Shown here: positions 19,507 to 26,928 of the stretch, in pieces
Layout of the letters: each line of letters begins with the position of its first letter
Numbering within the stretch: the first letter of the stretch is position 1
Assembly: GCF_900110255.1 (NCBI RefSeq)
Contig: NZ_FODD01000028.1
Coordinates: 1 to 64,000, forward strand
Direction: 5' to 3'
DNA length: 64,000 nucleotides
DNA from: Actinacidiphila rubida
GTDB lineage: Bacteria; Actinomycetota; Actinomycetes; Streptomycetales; Streptomycetaceae
The notes under the pieces: generated by a model
What the model was told of the DNA's origin: nothing
Databases searched by the model: none
Seen by the model: the letters and a program-made list of their open reading frames with translations, nothing else
Translations under genes and position numbers: made by a program

Positions 19507-19584
19507 CCCCCGCCCGACCAACGTCACATCCCTTGTGCCCCAAGGCACTACGCGCATAGAACCGAGGAAACCAAGGGTCCCTCG

Positions 19585-19621
19585 TTCGGACGATCCGCGA
19601 TCCTGCCCTAGACTCGTCATC
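19585..19621 (+). promoter_or_regulatory. Likely purF promoter producing a leaderless mRNA
   Basis: TTCGGA at 19585-19590 and TAGACT at 19609-19614 are separated by 18 bases. The expected transcription start, about 7 bases downstream, coincides with the purF GTG at 19622. No ribosome binding site precedes that GTG. Confidence 0.55.
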
Positions 19622-21139
19622 GTGCCTCGTGGTGACGGACGACTCAGCCACGACCTCCTTCCCGGCGAGAAGGGCCCCCAGGACGCTTGCGGCGTCTTCG
19701 GTGTCTGGGCCCCCGGTGAAGAGGTCGCCAAACTCACCTACTTCGGGCTGTACGCCCTGCAGCACCGCGGACAGGAGTCCGCGGGCATCGCAGTGAGCAA
19801 CGGCTCCCAGATCCTGGTCTTCAAGGACATGGGTCTGGTCTCCCAGGTCTTCGACGAGACCTCGCTCGGCTCGCTGACCGGCCACATCGCCGTCGGCCAC
19901 GCCCGCTATTCGACCACCGGCGCGTCCGTGTGGGAGAACGCCCAGCCCACCTTCCGCGCGACCGCGCACGGCTCGATCGCGCTCGGTCACAACGGCAACC
20001 TGGTCAACACCGCGGAGCTGGCCGAGATGGTCGCCGCGCTGCCCCAGGGGCCCGGCCGGGCCACGAAGGTCGCCGCGACCAACGACACCGACCTGGTCAC
20101 CGCACTGCTGGCCGGCCAGGTCGAGGACGACGGCACGCCGCTGTCCGTCGAGGAGGCCGCCGCGCGCGTCCTGCCGAAGGTCAAGGGCGCGTTCAGCCTC
20201 GTCTACATGGACGAGCACACCCTCTACGCCGCGCGCGACCCGCAGGGCATCCGGCCGCTGGTGCTGGGCCGCCTGGAGCGGGGCTGGGTGGTCGCCTCGG
20301 AGTCCGCCGCGCTGGACATCTGCGGCGCCAGCTTCGTCCGCGAGATCGAGCCCGGCGAGCTGATCGCCATCGACGAGAACGGGCTGCGCACCTCCCGCTT
20401 CGCCGAGGCCCGGCCCAAGGGCTGCGTCTTCGAGTACGTGTACCTGGCGCGCCCCGACACCGACATCGCCGGCCGCAACGTCTACCTGTCGCGGGTCGAG
20501 ATGGGCCGCCGCCTCGCCAAGGAGGCGCCGGTCGACGCCGACCTGGTGATACCGACGCCGGAGTCCGGCACGCCCGCCGCGGTCGGCTACGCCGAGGCCA
20601 GCGGCATCCCCTACGGCTCCGGCCTGGTGAAGAACTCCTACGTGGGCCGGACGTTCATCCAGCCCTCGCAGACCATCCGCCAGCTGGGCATCCGGCTGAA
20701 GCTGAACCCCCTCAAGGAAGTCATCCGGGGCAAGCGCCTGGTGGTCGTGGACGACTCGATCGTCCGCGGCAACACCCAGCGGGCGCTGGTCCGGATGCTG
20801 CGCGAGGCGGGCGCGGCCGAGGTGCACGTGCGGATCTCCTCGCCGCCGGTGAAGTGGCCGTGCTTCTTCGGCATCGACTTCGCCACCCGCGCCGAGCTGA
20901 TCGCCAACGGGATGACCGTGGAGGAGATCGGCACCTCGCTGGGCGCCGACTCGCTCGCCTACATCTCCCTCGACGCCATGGTCGAGGCGACCACGATCGC
21001 CAAGCCCAACCTGTGCCGGGCCTGCTTCGACGGCGAGTACCCGATGGAGCTTCCCGACCCCGAGCTGCTCGGCAAGCAGCTGCTGGAGGTCGAGCTGGCC
21101 GGCGGTGCCGACGCCGCCGACGCCCTGCGCAGGCCGTGA
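19622..21139 (+). CDS. purF: Amidophosphoribosyltransferase
   Basis: Catalyses the first committed step of purine synthesis, PRPP plus glutamine to 5-phosphoribosylamine. The 505-residue protein starts at GTG 19622; a short propeptide is expected to be cleaved to expose Cys23 in DACGVFG as the Ntn-type glutaminase nucleophile. The phosphoribosyltransferase half carries the PRPP-binding loop VVVDDSIVRGNT. Cysteines in KWPCFFG and NLCRACFDG match iron-sulfur ligands of the Bacillus-type enzyme. Regulation by nucleotides is known for the family. It lies 132 bp upstream of purM on the same strand, so the two are probably one transcription unit. Confidence 0.98.
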   Translation: MPRGDGRLSHDLLPGEKGPQDACGVFGVWAPGEEVAKLTYFGLYALQHRGQESAGIAVSNGSQILVFKDMGLVSQVFDETSLGSLTGHIAVGHARYSTTGASVWENAQPTFRATAHGSIALGHNGNLVNTAELAEMVAALPQGPGRATKVAATNDTDLVTALLAGQVEDDGTPLSVEEAAARVLPKVKGAFSLVYMDEHTLYAARDPQGIRPLVLGRLERGWVVASESAALDICGASFVREIEPGELIAIDENGLRTSRFAEARPKGCVFEYVYLARPDTDIAGRNVYLSRVEMGRRLAKEAPVDADLVIPTPESGTPAAVGYAEASGIPYGSGLVKNSYVGRTFIQPSQTIRQLGIRLKLNPLKEVIRGKRLVVVDDSIVRGNTQRALVRMLREAGAAEVHVRISSPPVKWPCFFGIDFATRAELIANGMTVEEIGTSLGADSLAYISLDAMVEATTIAKPNLCRACFDGEYPMELPDPELLGKQLLEVELAGGADAADALRRP

Positions 21140-21271
21140 CCAGGAAGCGCCGTGCCGCGGCCGGGCGGTCCTCCGCCCGGTGTCGCGCGGTCCGGCCCGC
21201 CGTCCCCGCCCCGGCCCGAGTCCTCGCGGCAACCCGCGGGCTCGCGGCAACCCGACACGAAAGTGCCAGTC

Positions 21272-22339
21272 ATGTCTGAGTCAACCGGTGCCAGCTACGC
21301 CGCCGCCGGCGTCGACATCGAGGCGGGCGACCGCGCCGTCACGCTGATGAAGGAGTGGGTCCGCAAGGCCACCCGCCCCGAGGTGGTCGGCGGCATCGGC
21401 GGCTTCGCCGGGCTCTTCGACGCCTCCGCCCTCAAGCGCTACGAGCGCCCGCTGCTCGCCTCGGCCACCGACGGCGTCGGCACCAAGGTCGACATCGCCC
21501 GCCGGATGGGCGTCTACGACACCATCGGCCACGACCTGGTCGGCATGGTCGTCGACGACCTCGTGGTGTGCGGCGCCGAGCCGCTGTTCATGACCGACTA
21601 CATCTGCGTCGGCAAGGTCCACCCGGAGCGGGTCGCGGCGATCGTCAAGGGCATCGCGGAGGGCTGCGTGCTGGCCGGCTGCGCCCTCGTCGGCGGCGAG
21701 ACCGCGGAGCACCCGGGCCTGCTGGGCGCGGACGACTTCGACGTGGCGGGCGCCGGCACGGGCGTGGTCGAGGCGGACGGCCTGCTCGGCGCGGACCGTA
21801 TCCGAACGGGTGACGCGGTAATCGCGATCGAGTCGTCCGGACTTCACTCGAACGGGTACAGCCTGGTCCGCCACGTGTTCTTCGACCGGGCCGGCTGGGA
21901 GCTGGACCGGCAGGTCCCGGAGTTCGGCCGGACCCTCGGCGAGGAGCTGCTGGAGCCGACGAGGATCTACTCGCTGGACTGCCTGGCGCTGGCCCGCACC
22001 ACGCAGGTGCACGCGTACTCGCACATCACCGGCGGCGGCCTGGCCAACAACCTGGCCCGGGTGATCCCGGACGGCCTGCACGCCACCGTCGACCGTTCGA
22101 CGTGGACGCCGGACCCGGTGTTCGGCGTGGTCGGCGAGCTGGGCGGGGTGGCACGGCTGGAGCTGGAGCGGACCCTGAACATGGGCGTCGGCATGATCGC
22201 CGTGGTGCCGCAGGAGTCCGTCGACGTCGCTCTCGCGGTGCTGGCCGACCGGGGCGCCGAGGCGTGGGTGGCCGGCGGGATCACGGCACGCGAAAGCGGC
22301 GCGGCCGCGGTGGAGCTGGTCGGCGACTACGCGGGCTGA
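21272..22339 (+). CDS. purM: Phosphoribosylformylglycinamidine cyclo-ligase (AIR synthetase)
   Basis: Closes the imidazole ring, converting FGAM to AIR with ATP. The 355-residue protein begins MSESTGASYAAAGVDIEAGD. It shows the PurM/PurL-superfamily features GIGGFAGLFDASALKRY, LLASATDGVGTKVDIARRMG, the metal/phosphate loop VVDDLVVCGAEPLFMTDY and GGETAEHPG. The ATG at 21272 matches the family N-terminus, although the upstream ribosome binding site (AAAGTG) is weak. A strong hairpin terminator lies after it at 22431. Confidence 0.98.
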   Translation: MSESTGASYAAAGVDIEAGDRAVTLMKEWVRKATRPEVVGGIGGFAGLFDASALKRYERPLLASATDGVGTKVDIARRMGVYDTIGHDLVGMVVDDLVVCGAEPLFMTDYICVGKVHPERVAAIVKGIAEGCVLAGCALVGGETAEHPGLLGADDFDVAGAGTGVVEADGLLGADRIRTGDAVIAIESSGLHSNGYSLVRHVFFDRAGWELDRQVPEFGRTLGEELLEPTRIYSLDCLALARTTQVHAYSHITGGGLANNLARVIPDGLHATVDRSTWTPDPVFGVVGELGGVARLELERTLNMGVGMIAVVPQESVDVALAVLADRGAEAWVAGGITARESGAAAVELVGDYAG

Positions 22340-22430
22340 GCGGCGGACGATGACCCCGGGGAGCTGTCCGGCGGCCTTCCGGGCCGGAGACCTGGAAGGC
22401 CGGGGAAACCCCTGCCGAAGCGACGACGAA

Positions 22431-22457
22431 ACCCGGTCCGGGAGGCCCGGACCGGGT
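22431..22457. terminator. Hairpin terminator between purM and the convergent DUF3073 gene
   Basis: Perfect 12-bp inverted repeat ACCCGGTCCGGG / CCCGGACCGGGT with a 3-base loop, without a T-run, between two convergent genes. It probably ends transcription from both sides. Confidence 0.75.
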
Positions 22458-22473
22458 CAGCGTGCGAGCGGCG

Positions 22474-22737
22474 TCAAGCGCGGCGGCGCTGCGAGGAGGA
22501 CTGGGACTCGTCCTCGTCCTCGTCGTCCTCGTCGTCGTTGTACAGATCCGCGTACTGTGCGTACGGGTCGTCTTCCACCTCGTCGTCATCGTCCACCTCG
22601 GCAGGCTCGGCGTTAACCGGCCTCGTCGACGATGCGCCCAGCTCTTCGGCCAGACGTGAGAGATCCGTGCCGCCGCTGTTGTACTTCAGCTGGCGGGCGA
22701 CCTTCGTCTGCTTGGCCTTGGCCCGGCCGCGCCCCAT
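22474..22737 (-). CDS. DUF3073 family protein
   Basis: An 87-residue protein with a basic N-terminal half (MGRGRAKAKQTKVARQLKY) typical of DUF3073 and a very acidic C-terminal half rich in Asp and Glu, ending in SSSQRRRA. The family is restricted to actinobacteria and has no known function; the charge split suggests nucleic-acid or protein binding. Its position between purM and vdh is conserved in Streptomyces as far as I recall. It is convergent with purM. Confidence 0.9.
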   Translation of the reverse strand: MGRGRAKAKQTKVARQLKYNSGGTDLSRLAEELGASSTRPVNAEPAEVDDDDEVEDDPYAQYADLYNDDEDDEDEDESQSSSQRRRA

Positions 22738-23061
22738 GGCTCGACCCCCTCAACGGCGGGGCTCGACGGCCCCGAGTCTTGACACGCGTTCATGAATCGG
22801 AGCGGTCTCCCGGAGAGAGACCGGTCCGTAGGGCCTCAACGGTACCTGCTTCCGACGCCGCACGGTACGTCGCCCGCACGACGCGCGTCGGAACAGGCGC
22901 CTTTGGCGGCCCCGTCCTGGCTGGTCAGGCCCGATTTTACCTTCTTCTAGCGCGAACTTGCTATCGGGCCGTGCTCTCGGTCACGCCGAGGGGTCGCGGA
23001 AGCGTTCACGGCTGACGCCCACGCCTCTCACGACCCCTCGAACCACCGTCGTCACATCGCG
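22738..23061. promoter_or_regulatory. Intergenic region upstream of the DUF3073 gene
   Basis: The stretch carries no credible gene. It lies upstream of the leftward DUF3073 gene and downstream of the leftward vdh gene, so it should contain the vdh 3' end signals and the DUF3073 promoter. A relatively AT-rich patch at about 22930-22970 is the best promoter candidate. Confidence 0.45.
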
Positions 23062-24198
23062 CTACGACTGCACCCGCAGCCAGTCGGCGGCCGGCGTGCG
23101 CTCGGCCATCCGCTGCTCGGCGAGGCGGTCGGCGGCCACGGCCGGCGGCACCCCGTCGGCCTTCGCGCGCGCGAAGATCGCCAGCGTGGTGTCGAAGATC
23201 TTCGTCGCCTTGGCCTTGGCCCGGTCGAAGTCGAAGCCGTGCAGCTCGTCGGCGACCTGGATGACGCCGCCGGCGTTCACCACGTAGTCCGGGGCGTAGA
23301 GGATGCCGCGGTCGGCGAGATCCTTCTCCACACCCGGGTGGGCGAGCTGGTTGTTGGCCGCACCGCACACCACGGTGGCGGTCAGCGCGCCGACCGTCGC
23401 GTCGTCCAGCGCGTGCCCGAGCGCGCAGGGGGCGTACACGTCGAGCGGGGAGCGGACCAGGACCTCAGCGTCGTGCACCGCGGTGACGTCCGGGTGACGG
23501 GCGATGATCCGCTCGACGGCTTCGGCGCGTACGTCGGTGATCACGACCTCGGCGCCGTCCTCCACCAGGTGCTCGACGAGGTGGTGGCCGACCTTGCCGA
23601 CGCCGGCCACGCCGACCCGGCGGCCCTTGAGCGTGGACTCGCCCCACTGGGCCTGGGCGGCGGCGCGCATGCCCTGGAAGACGCCGAAGGCGGTGAGGAC
23701 CGAGGAGTCGCCGGCGCCGCCGTTCTGCGGGGAGCGGCCGGTGGTCCAGCGGTTCTCGCGGGCGATCACGTCCATGTCGGACACGTAGGTGCCGACGTCG
23801 CAGGCCGTGACGTAGCGGCCGCCCAGGGAGGCGACGAAGCGGCCGTAGGCGAGCAGCAGCTCCTCGGACTTCAGCGTGTCCGGGTCGCCGATGATCACGG
23901 CCTTGCCGCCGCCGAGGTCGAGGCCGGCGAGCGCGTTCTTGTACGACATGCCGCGGGCGAGGTTGAGTGCGTCGTCCACGGCCTCCTCGTCGGAGGCGTA
24001 GGGGAAGAAGCGGGTACCGCCGAGGGCGGGGCCCAGGGCGGTGGAGTGGACGGCGATGACGGCCTTCAGGCCGGTGGCGCGGTCCTGGCAGAGGACGACC
24101 TGCTCGTGCCCGCCCTGCTCCGATCGGAACAGTTTGGCGAGTACGCCTTCGTTCGAGGGCGAGGTCTGTCGTACGTCGGTCACGGTGGTGACTCCCAT
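23062..24198 (-). CDS. vdh: Valine/leucine (branched-chain amino acid) dehydrogenase
   Basis: NAD-dependent oxidative deamination of valine and other branched-chain amino acids, which supplies acyl-CoA precursors for fatty acids and polyketides. The 378-residue protein begins MGVTTVTDVRQTSPS; a slightly shorter GTG start (VTDVRQ) is possible. It has the Glu/Leu/Phe/Val dehydrogenase features: GPALGGTRFFPY, the catalytic lysine region LARGMSYKNALAGLDLGGGKAV and the NAD-binding GVAGVGKVGHHLVEHL. CGAANNQLAHPG and APDYVVNAGGVIQVADEL follow. It is divergent from the next gene with a 270-bp spacer. Similarity to Streptomyces Vdh is high throughout. Confidence 0.96.
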   Translation of the reverse strand: MGVTTVTDVRQTSPSNEGVLAKLFRSEQGGHEQVVLCQDRATGLKAVIAVHSTALGPALGGTRFFPYASDEEAVDDALNLARGMSYKNALAGLDLGGGKAVIIGDPDTLKSEELLLAYGRFVASLGGRYVTACDVGTYVSDMDVIARENRWTTGRSPQNGGAGDSSVLTAFGVFQGMRAAAQAQWGESTLKGRRVGVAGVGKVGHHLVEHLVEDGAEVVITDVRAEAVERIIARHPDVTAVHDAEVLVRSPLDVYAPCALGHALDDATVGALTATVVCGAANNQLAHPGVEKDLADRGILYAPDYVVNAGGVIQVADELHGFDFDRAKAKATKIFDTTLAIFARAKADGVPPAVAADRLAEQRMAERTPAADWLRVQS

Positions 24199-24468
24199 AG
24201 TCCAGTCGATCCCAGTTGCGTGGTGTGTCACGGGGCTCGCGCCCCCCGTACGGGTGGCGGAGGGCTTGATGGCCTCAGGGTAGGCCCTCGGGGTCCCGTC
24301 ACGGGTATCGATCCGGCCGGGCAAGAGGGCGTATCAGGCCACGGAGGGGGCGCGCGGAAGCAGTGGCCGGGATCACCTCCGGGGCGCCGGGCCGCGTGGG
24401 ACGATCGAGGTGCCGCCCGTAGCCAGCGGGCCGGCCGGTCGGCTGTGCAGGGCGGCGAGGGAGCGGGT
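24199..24468. promoter_or_regulatory. Divergent promoter region between vdh and an unknown gene
   Basis: A 270-bp spacer separates oppositely oriented genes and must contain both promoters. I see no coding capacity and could not assign the boxes. Confidence 0.4.
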
Positions 24469-25314
24469 GTGGGCGGTTCACCGATCGTGGTCCCGTACGC
24501 GGCGTATCTGCGCGTGTACGAGCCGCTGGCGGCCTTTCCCGAGCCCGAGCGCACCCACTGGTACCGGTATGCCTCCGCGGGCACCGTGCGCACCGCTCAG
24601 GACGAGCTGCGGCAGGCCCTGGCGGACCTGGTGCCGGTGCCGCCGATCGCGGTCCCGGTGCGGGAGAGCGGGGACGCGTTCGTGGCGGTGGTCGGCGGGG
24701 TGACGCACATCTGCCCGTGGCGGACCCGGCTGCGCGGCTGGCTGGCGCTGGAGCACGCCGGCGACCTGGTGCCGGAGCCGGTGCTCGACGCGATGCTGCC
24801 GCCGGTGGTCCGGCTGCAGGCGGCGGCCGACCACGAGGCCTGGCGGGAGCGCAACCCCGACGCGCGGCCGTGGATCCGCAGTGCGACGTGGCACGTGCCG
24901 GTGCGCTGGTTCACCCTCGTCAGCGACGACGAGCGGGAGTACGAGCCGGCGGGCGCGGGGGAGTCCAAGGAGCCGGTGCTGCGCTACCGGACGCCGATGG
25001 TGCAGGCGCGGCGGCGGGTGGCACGGACGCTGCGGGTGCTCAAGGACGCCTTGGAGGAGAGCCCGTTGATCGACGGGCTGATCGATGTCGGCCGGTGGCT
25101 GGAAGAGTTCCATCCGCGTTCACTGGTCGAACTCGACTACGGCGGGCTGGTGCACGCCCTGGGGCCGGACCTGCTGGCCGAGGACCACTCGGCGGCCGAC
25201 ATCGCGGAGGGTCTGGGGGCGCTGCGGGAGGGCGACTCGACGGCGGCGGGCGTGGCCTACGACCGGCTGACCGAGCGGTGGCGGCGGGTCCGCGAGCTTC
25301 AGTTCTCCAACTGA
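24469..25314 (+). CDS. Conserved hypothetical protein upstream of bldC
   Basis: A 281-residue soluble protein starting at GTG 24469 (MGGSPIVVPYAAYLRVYEPLAAFP), with GAGGGA about 6 bases upstream. Central features are FVAVVGGVTHICPWRTRLRGWLALE and HVPVRWFTLVSDDEREY, and the C-terminal third is helical (ARRRVARTLRVLKDALEESPLIDGLIDVGRWLEEFHPRSLVELDYGGLV). No domain or catalytic motif is recognised. The gene between vdh and bldC is conserved in position in Streptomyces, which suggests a real but unstudied function. It ends more than 500 bp before bldC. Confidence 0.8.
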   Translation: MGGSPIVVPYAAYLRVYEPLAAFPEPERTHWYRYASAGTVRTAQDELRQALADLVPVPPIAVPVRESGDAFVAVVGGVTHICPWRTRLRGWLALEHAGDLVPEPVLDAMLPPVVRLQAAADHEAWRERNPDARPWIRSATWHVPVRWFTLVSDDEREYEPAGAGESKEPVLRYRTPMVQARRRVARTLRVLKDALEESPLIDGLIDVGRWLEEFHPRSLVELDYGGLVHALGPDLLAEDHSAADIAEGLGALREGDSTAAGVAYDRLTERWRRVRELQFSN

Positions 25315-25834
25315 CGGACCTCTACCGCGACTCTGGTGACGCGTGCACGTGTCCGGGCGGGTGCGTCTGTGAAGGACTTGTGTGTGCTGTGTTGTCTCCT
25401 CGTGTCTCTTGTGCCTCTCCGCTTGCCTTCCGTCGTCATTGATGGCGGTATTGGCCCAAGCGTGACGCAGAGCACGTAACCGGACTCTTGCCTGCATCAC
25501 CATCTGTCATGCCAAAATGGGACATCGGGTCCGCCTCGGACTCGTTTCGAAGGTGGGGATGTTGCAGGTGATCGTGCTGTGACTGATCGTCACGTTGGTG
25601 TGACTGTCCGCTATGGCATGGTCCATCGGCTTCCGATGAGGTTCAACACCTGAGAGGGCAAATCCATCGGTTTGGCCGACGCGGCTGGACGGATGGTGTA
25701 GTTGTAGTGCCGAGGACAAGCCGTTCGTCCTATTACCGACTCGGCCCGCGTCGCCCATATCGGGCAACGTGGGTCAAGGTGCAGAATTTAGAGGAAAGAA
25801 CCGCGTTGGTTCGGTTCTCTCAAGGAGGCCGCTC
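25315..25834 (+). promoter_or_regulatory. Long, AT-richer upstream region of bldC
   Basis: 520 bases with lower GC than anything nearby and no convincing gene. It probably contains the bldC promoter(s) and a long leader. A palindrome GTGAC-TGATC-GTCAC lies at 25579-25593, and CAAGGAGG at about 25821-25828 is the bldC ribosome binding site. A leftward open frame (25507-25767) shows no protein-like character. Confidence 0.6.
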
Positions 25835-26041
25835 ATGACCGCTCGCACCCCTGATGCCGAGCCGTTGCTTACCCCTGCCGAGGTCGCGACCATGTTCCGC
25901 GTCGACCCCAAGACGGTCACGCGCTGGGCCAAGGCCGGCAAGCTGACGTCCATTCGGACGCTCGGCGGGCACCGCCGTTACCGCGAGGCGGAGGTCCGGG
26001 CACTGCTGGCGGGCATTCCGCAGCAGCGCAGCGAGGCCTGA
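25835..26041 (+). CDS. bldC: MerR-type developmental regulator BldC
   Basis: A 68-residue small DNA-binding protein consisting of a MerR-like winged helix-turn-helix and no effector domain (LLTPAEVATMFRVDPKTVTRWAKAGKL, then IRTLGGHRRYREAEVRAL). In Streptomyces BldC binds head-to-tail along direct repeats and delays the onset of sporulation. ATG 25835 follows CAAGGAGG. It is transcribed alone and is followed by a strong intrinsic terminator at 26165. Length and sequence match the known protein. Confidence 0.98.
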   Translation: MTARTPDAEPLLTPAEVATMFRVDPKTVTRWAKAGKLTSIRTLGGHRRYREAEVRALLAGIPQQRSEA

Positions 26042-26164
26042 CAGCCCTTTTGGGCGGCTAACGGGGCCCCCACCCCATACGTCGCCCGACCGTGCGGCCT
26101 ACCCGCCCCCAACGGGAGTGTCGCCGGGGAGCACGACAGCATCACGGATGTACCTGGTTCCACC

Positions 26165-26206
26165 AGGACCGCATCGGACTCCGCCGGGTCCGATGCGGTC
26201 CTTTTT
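26165..26206 (+). terminator. Intrinsic terminator downstream of bldC
   Basis: 15-bp perfect stem AGGACCGCATCGGAC / GTCCGATGCGGTCCT with an 8-base loop, directly followed by CTTTTT-type sequence. It is the most canonical rho-independent terminator in the window. Confidence 0.92.
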
Positions 26207-26674
26207 CATGCCCTGTACGCACCTCTCCCGTGCGCCCCGACATGTGCCTCTCGTGCGCCTGGGGGGAGTTCGCGCGGACCGCGCGGGGGCAACCGGCGAG
26301 GTCTGTGAGGTCGTGGGGGCTCCTGCGCGATCGGGTGCCATTGCACATATTAAATCGAGCGTCCTGGGAGGGGTCCCGGGTTCCCGCTTCTCCAAACGAT
26401 TTGGCGTGACTCCCGTCACACACCCCACTCTTGTGGATCTTGCTCGGGGTGAGGTAATGAACGCCCGTACGGATCTTGGGGTTTGGCGGACGGCGTCGGC
26501 GGGCCGGTGAACGCGGGGGATCAACGGCCTTGAGTCCTGGGCCGGGAGGGGCAGGCCGGAGGCGGTGTCCGGGGCAACGGCCGGGCGGACGCCGTCCGTC
26601 GGGGAGGGGGGCCGCCCGGCGCGCGCCGGGCGCCCGGCGGCGGCCCACCGGCGGCGGGACGGCCCGGGACAGCA
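26207..26674. other. Intergenic region between bldC terminator and tRNA-Asp
   Basis: About 470 bases without a recognisable gene. An AT-richer core around 26340-26480 contains a palindrome GTGAC-TCCC-GTCAC at 26406-26419. It could hold a promoter or a small RNA; nothing further can be supported. Confidence 0.4.
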
Positions 26675-26707
26675 CGAAGGCCCGCGTCCGAGGGACGCGG
26701 GCCTTCG
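26675..26707 (-). terminator. Terminator hairpin downstream of tRNA-Asp copy 1
   Basis: Inverted repeat CGAAGGCCCGCGTCC / GGACGCGGGCCTTCG with a 3-base loop, immediately 3' (minus strand) of the tRNA-Asp gene. Confidence 0.78.
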
Positions 26708-26718
26708 CCTGCTTCGTG

Positions 26719-26793
26719 CGGTCCTGACGGGATTTGAACCCGCGGCCTCCACCTTGACAGGGTGGCGAGCACTCCAAACTGCTCCACAGGACC
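26719..26793 (-). tRNA. tRNA-Asp(GTC), copy 1
   Basis: Cloverleaf on the minus strand: acceptor GGTCCTG/CAGGACC, discriminator G, anticodon loop CTGTCAA giving GTC (Asp), T-loop TTCAAAT. CCA is not encoded. It is identical to the copy at 31247-31321. Confidence 0.97.
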
Positions 26794-26928
26794 TGGGAGT
26801 CGCAGTCCGCTCGGCGTTGGCACTCGCGGCTGCGAGACAGACTGTACAGCAGGTCAGGGGGTGCGGTCGAACTGCTTACCCGCCCCCCGGAAGAGGGCGG
26901 GCAGGCCGGGCCGGCAGCCCGTCCCGGG

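Noticed and set aside
19415..21250. 611-codon minus-strand frame opposite purF
   Set aside because: purF is certain from catalytic motifs; the opposite frame is Asp/Val/Gly/Arg-rich shadow sequence.
25507..25767. Leftward frame of 86 codons upstream of bldC
   Set aside because: No ribosome binding site and no protein-like pattern; it lies in the regulatory region of bldC.
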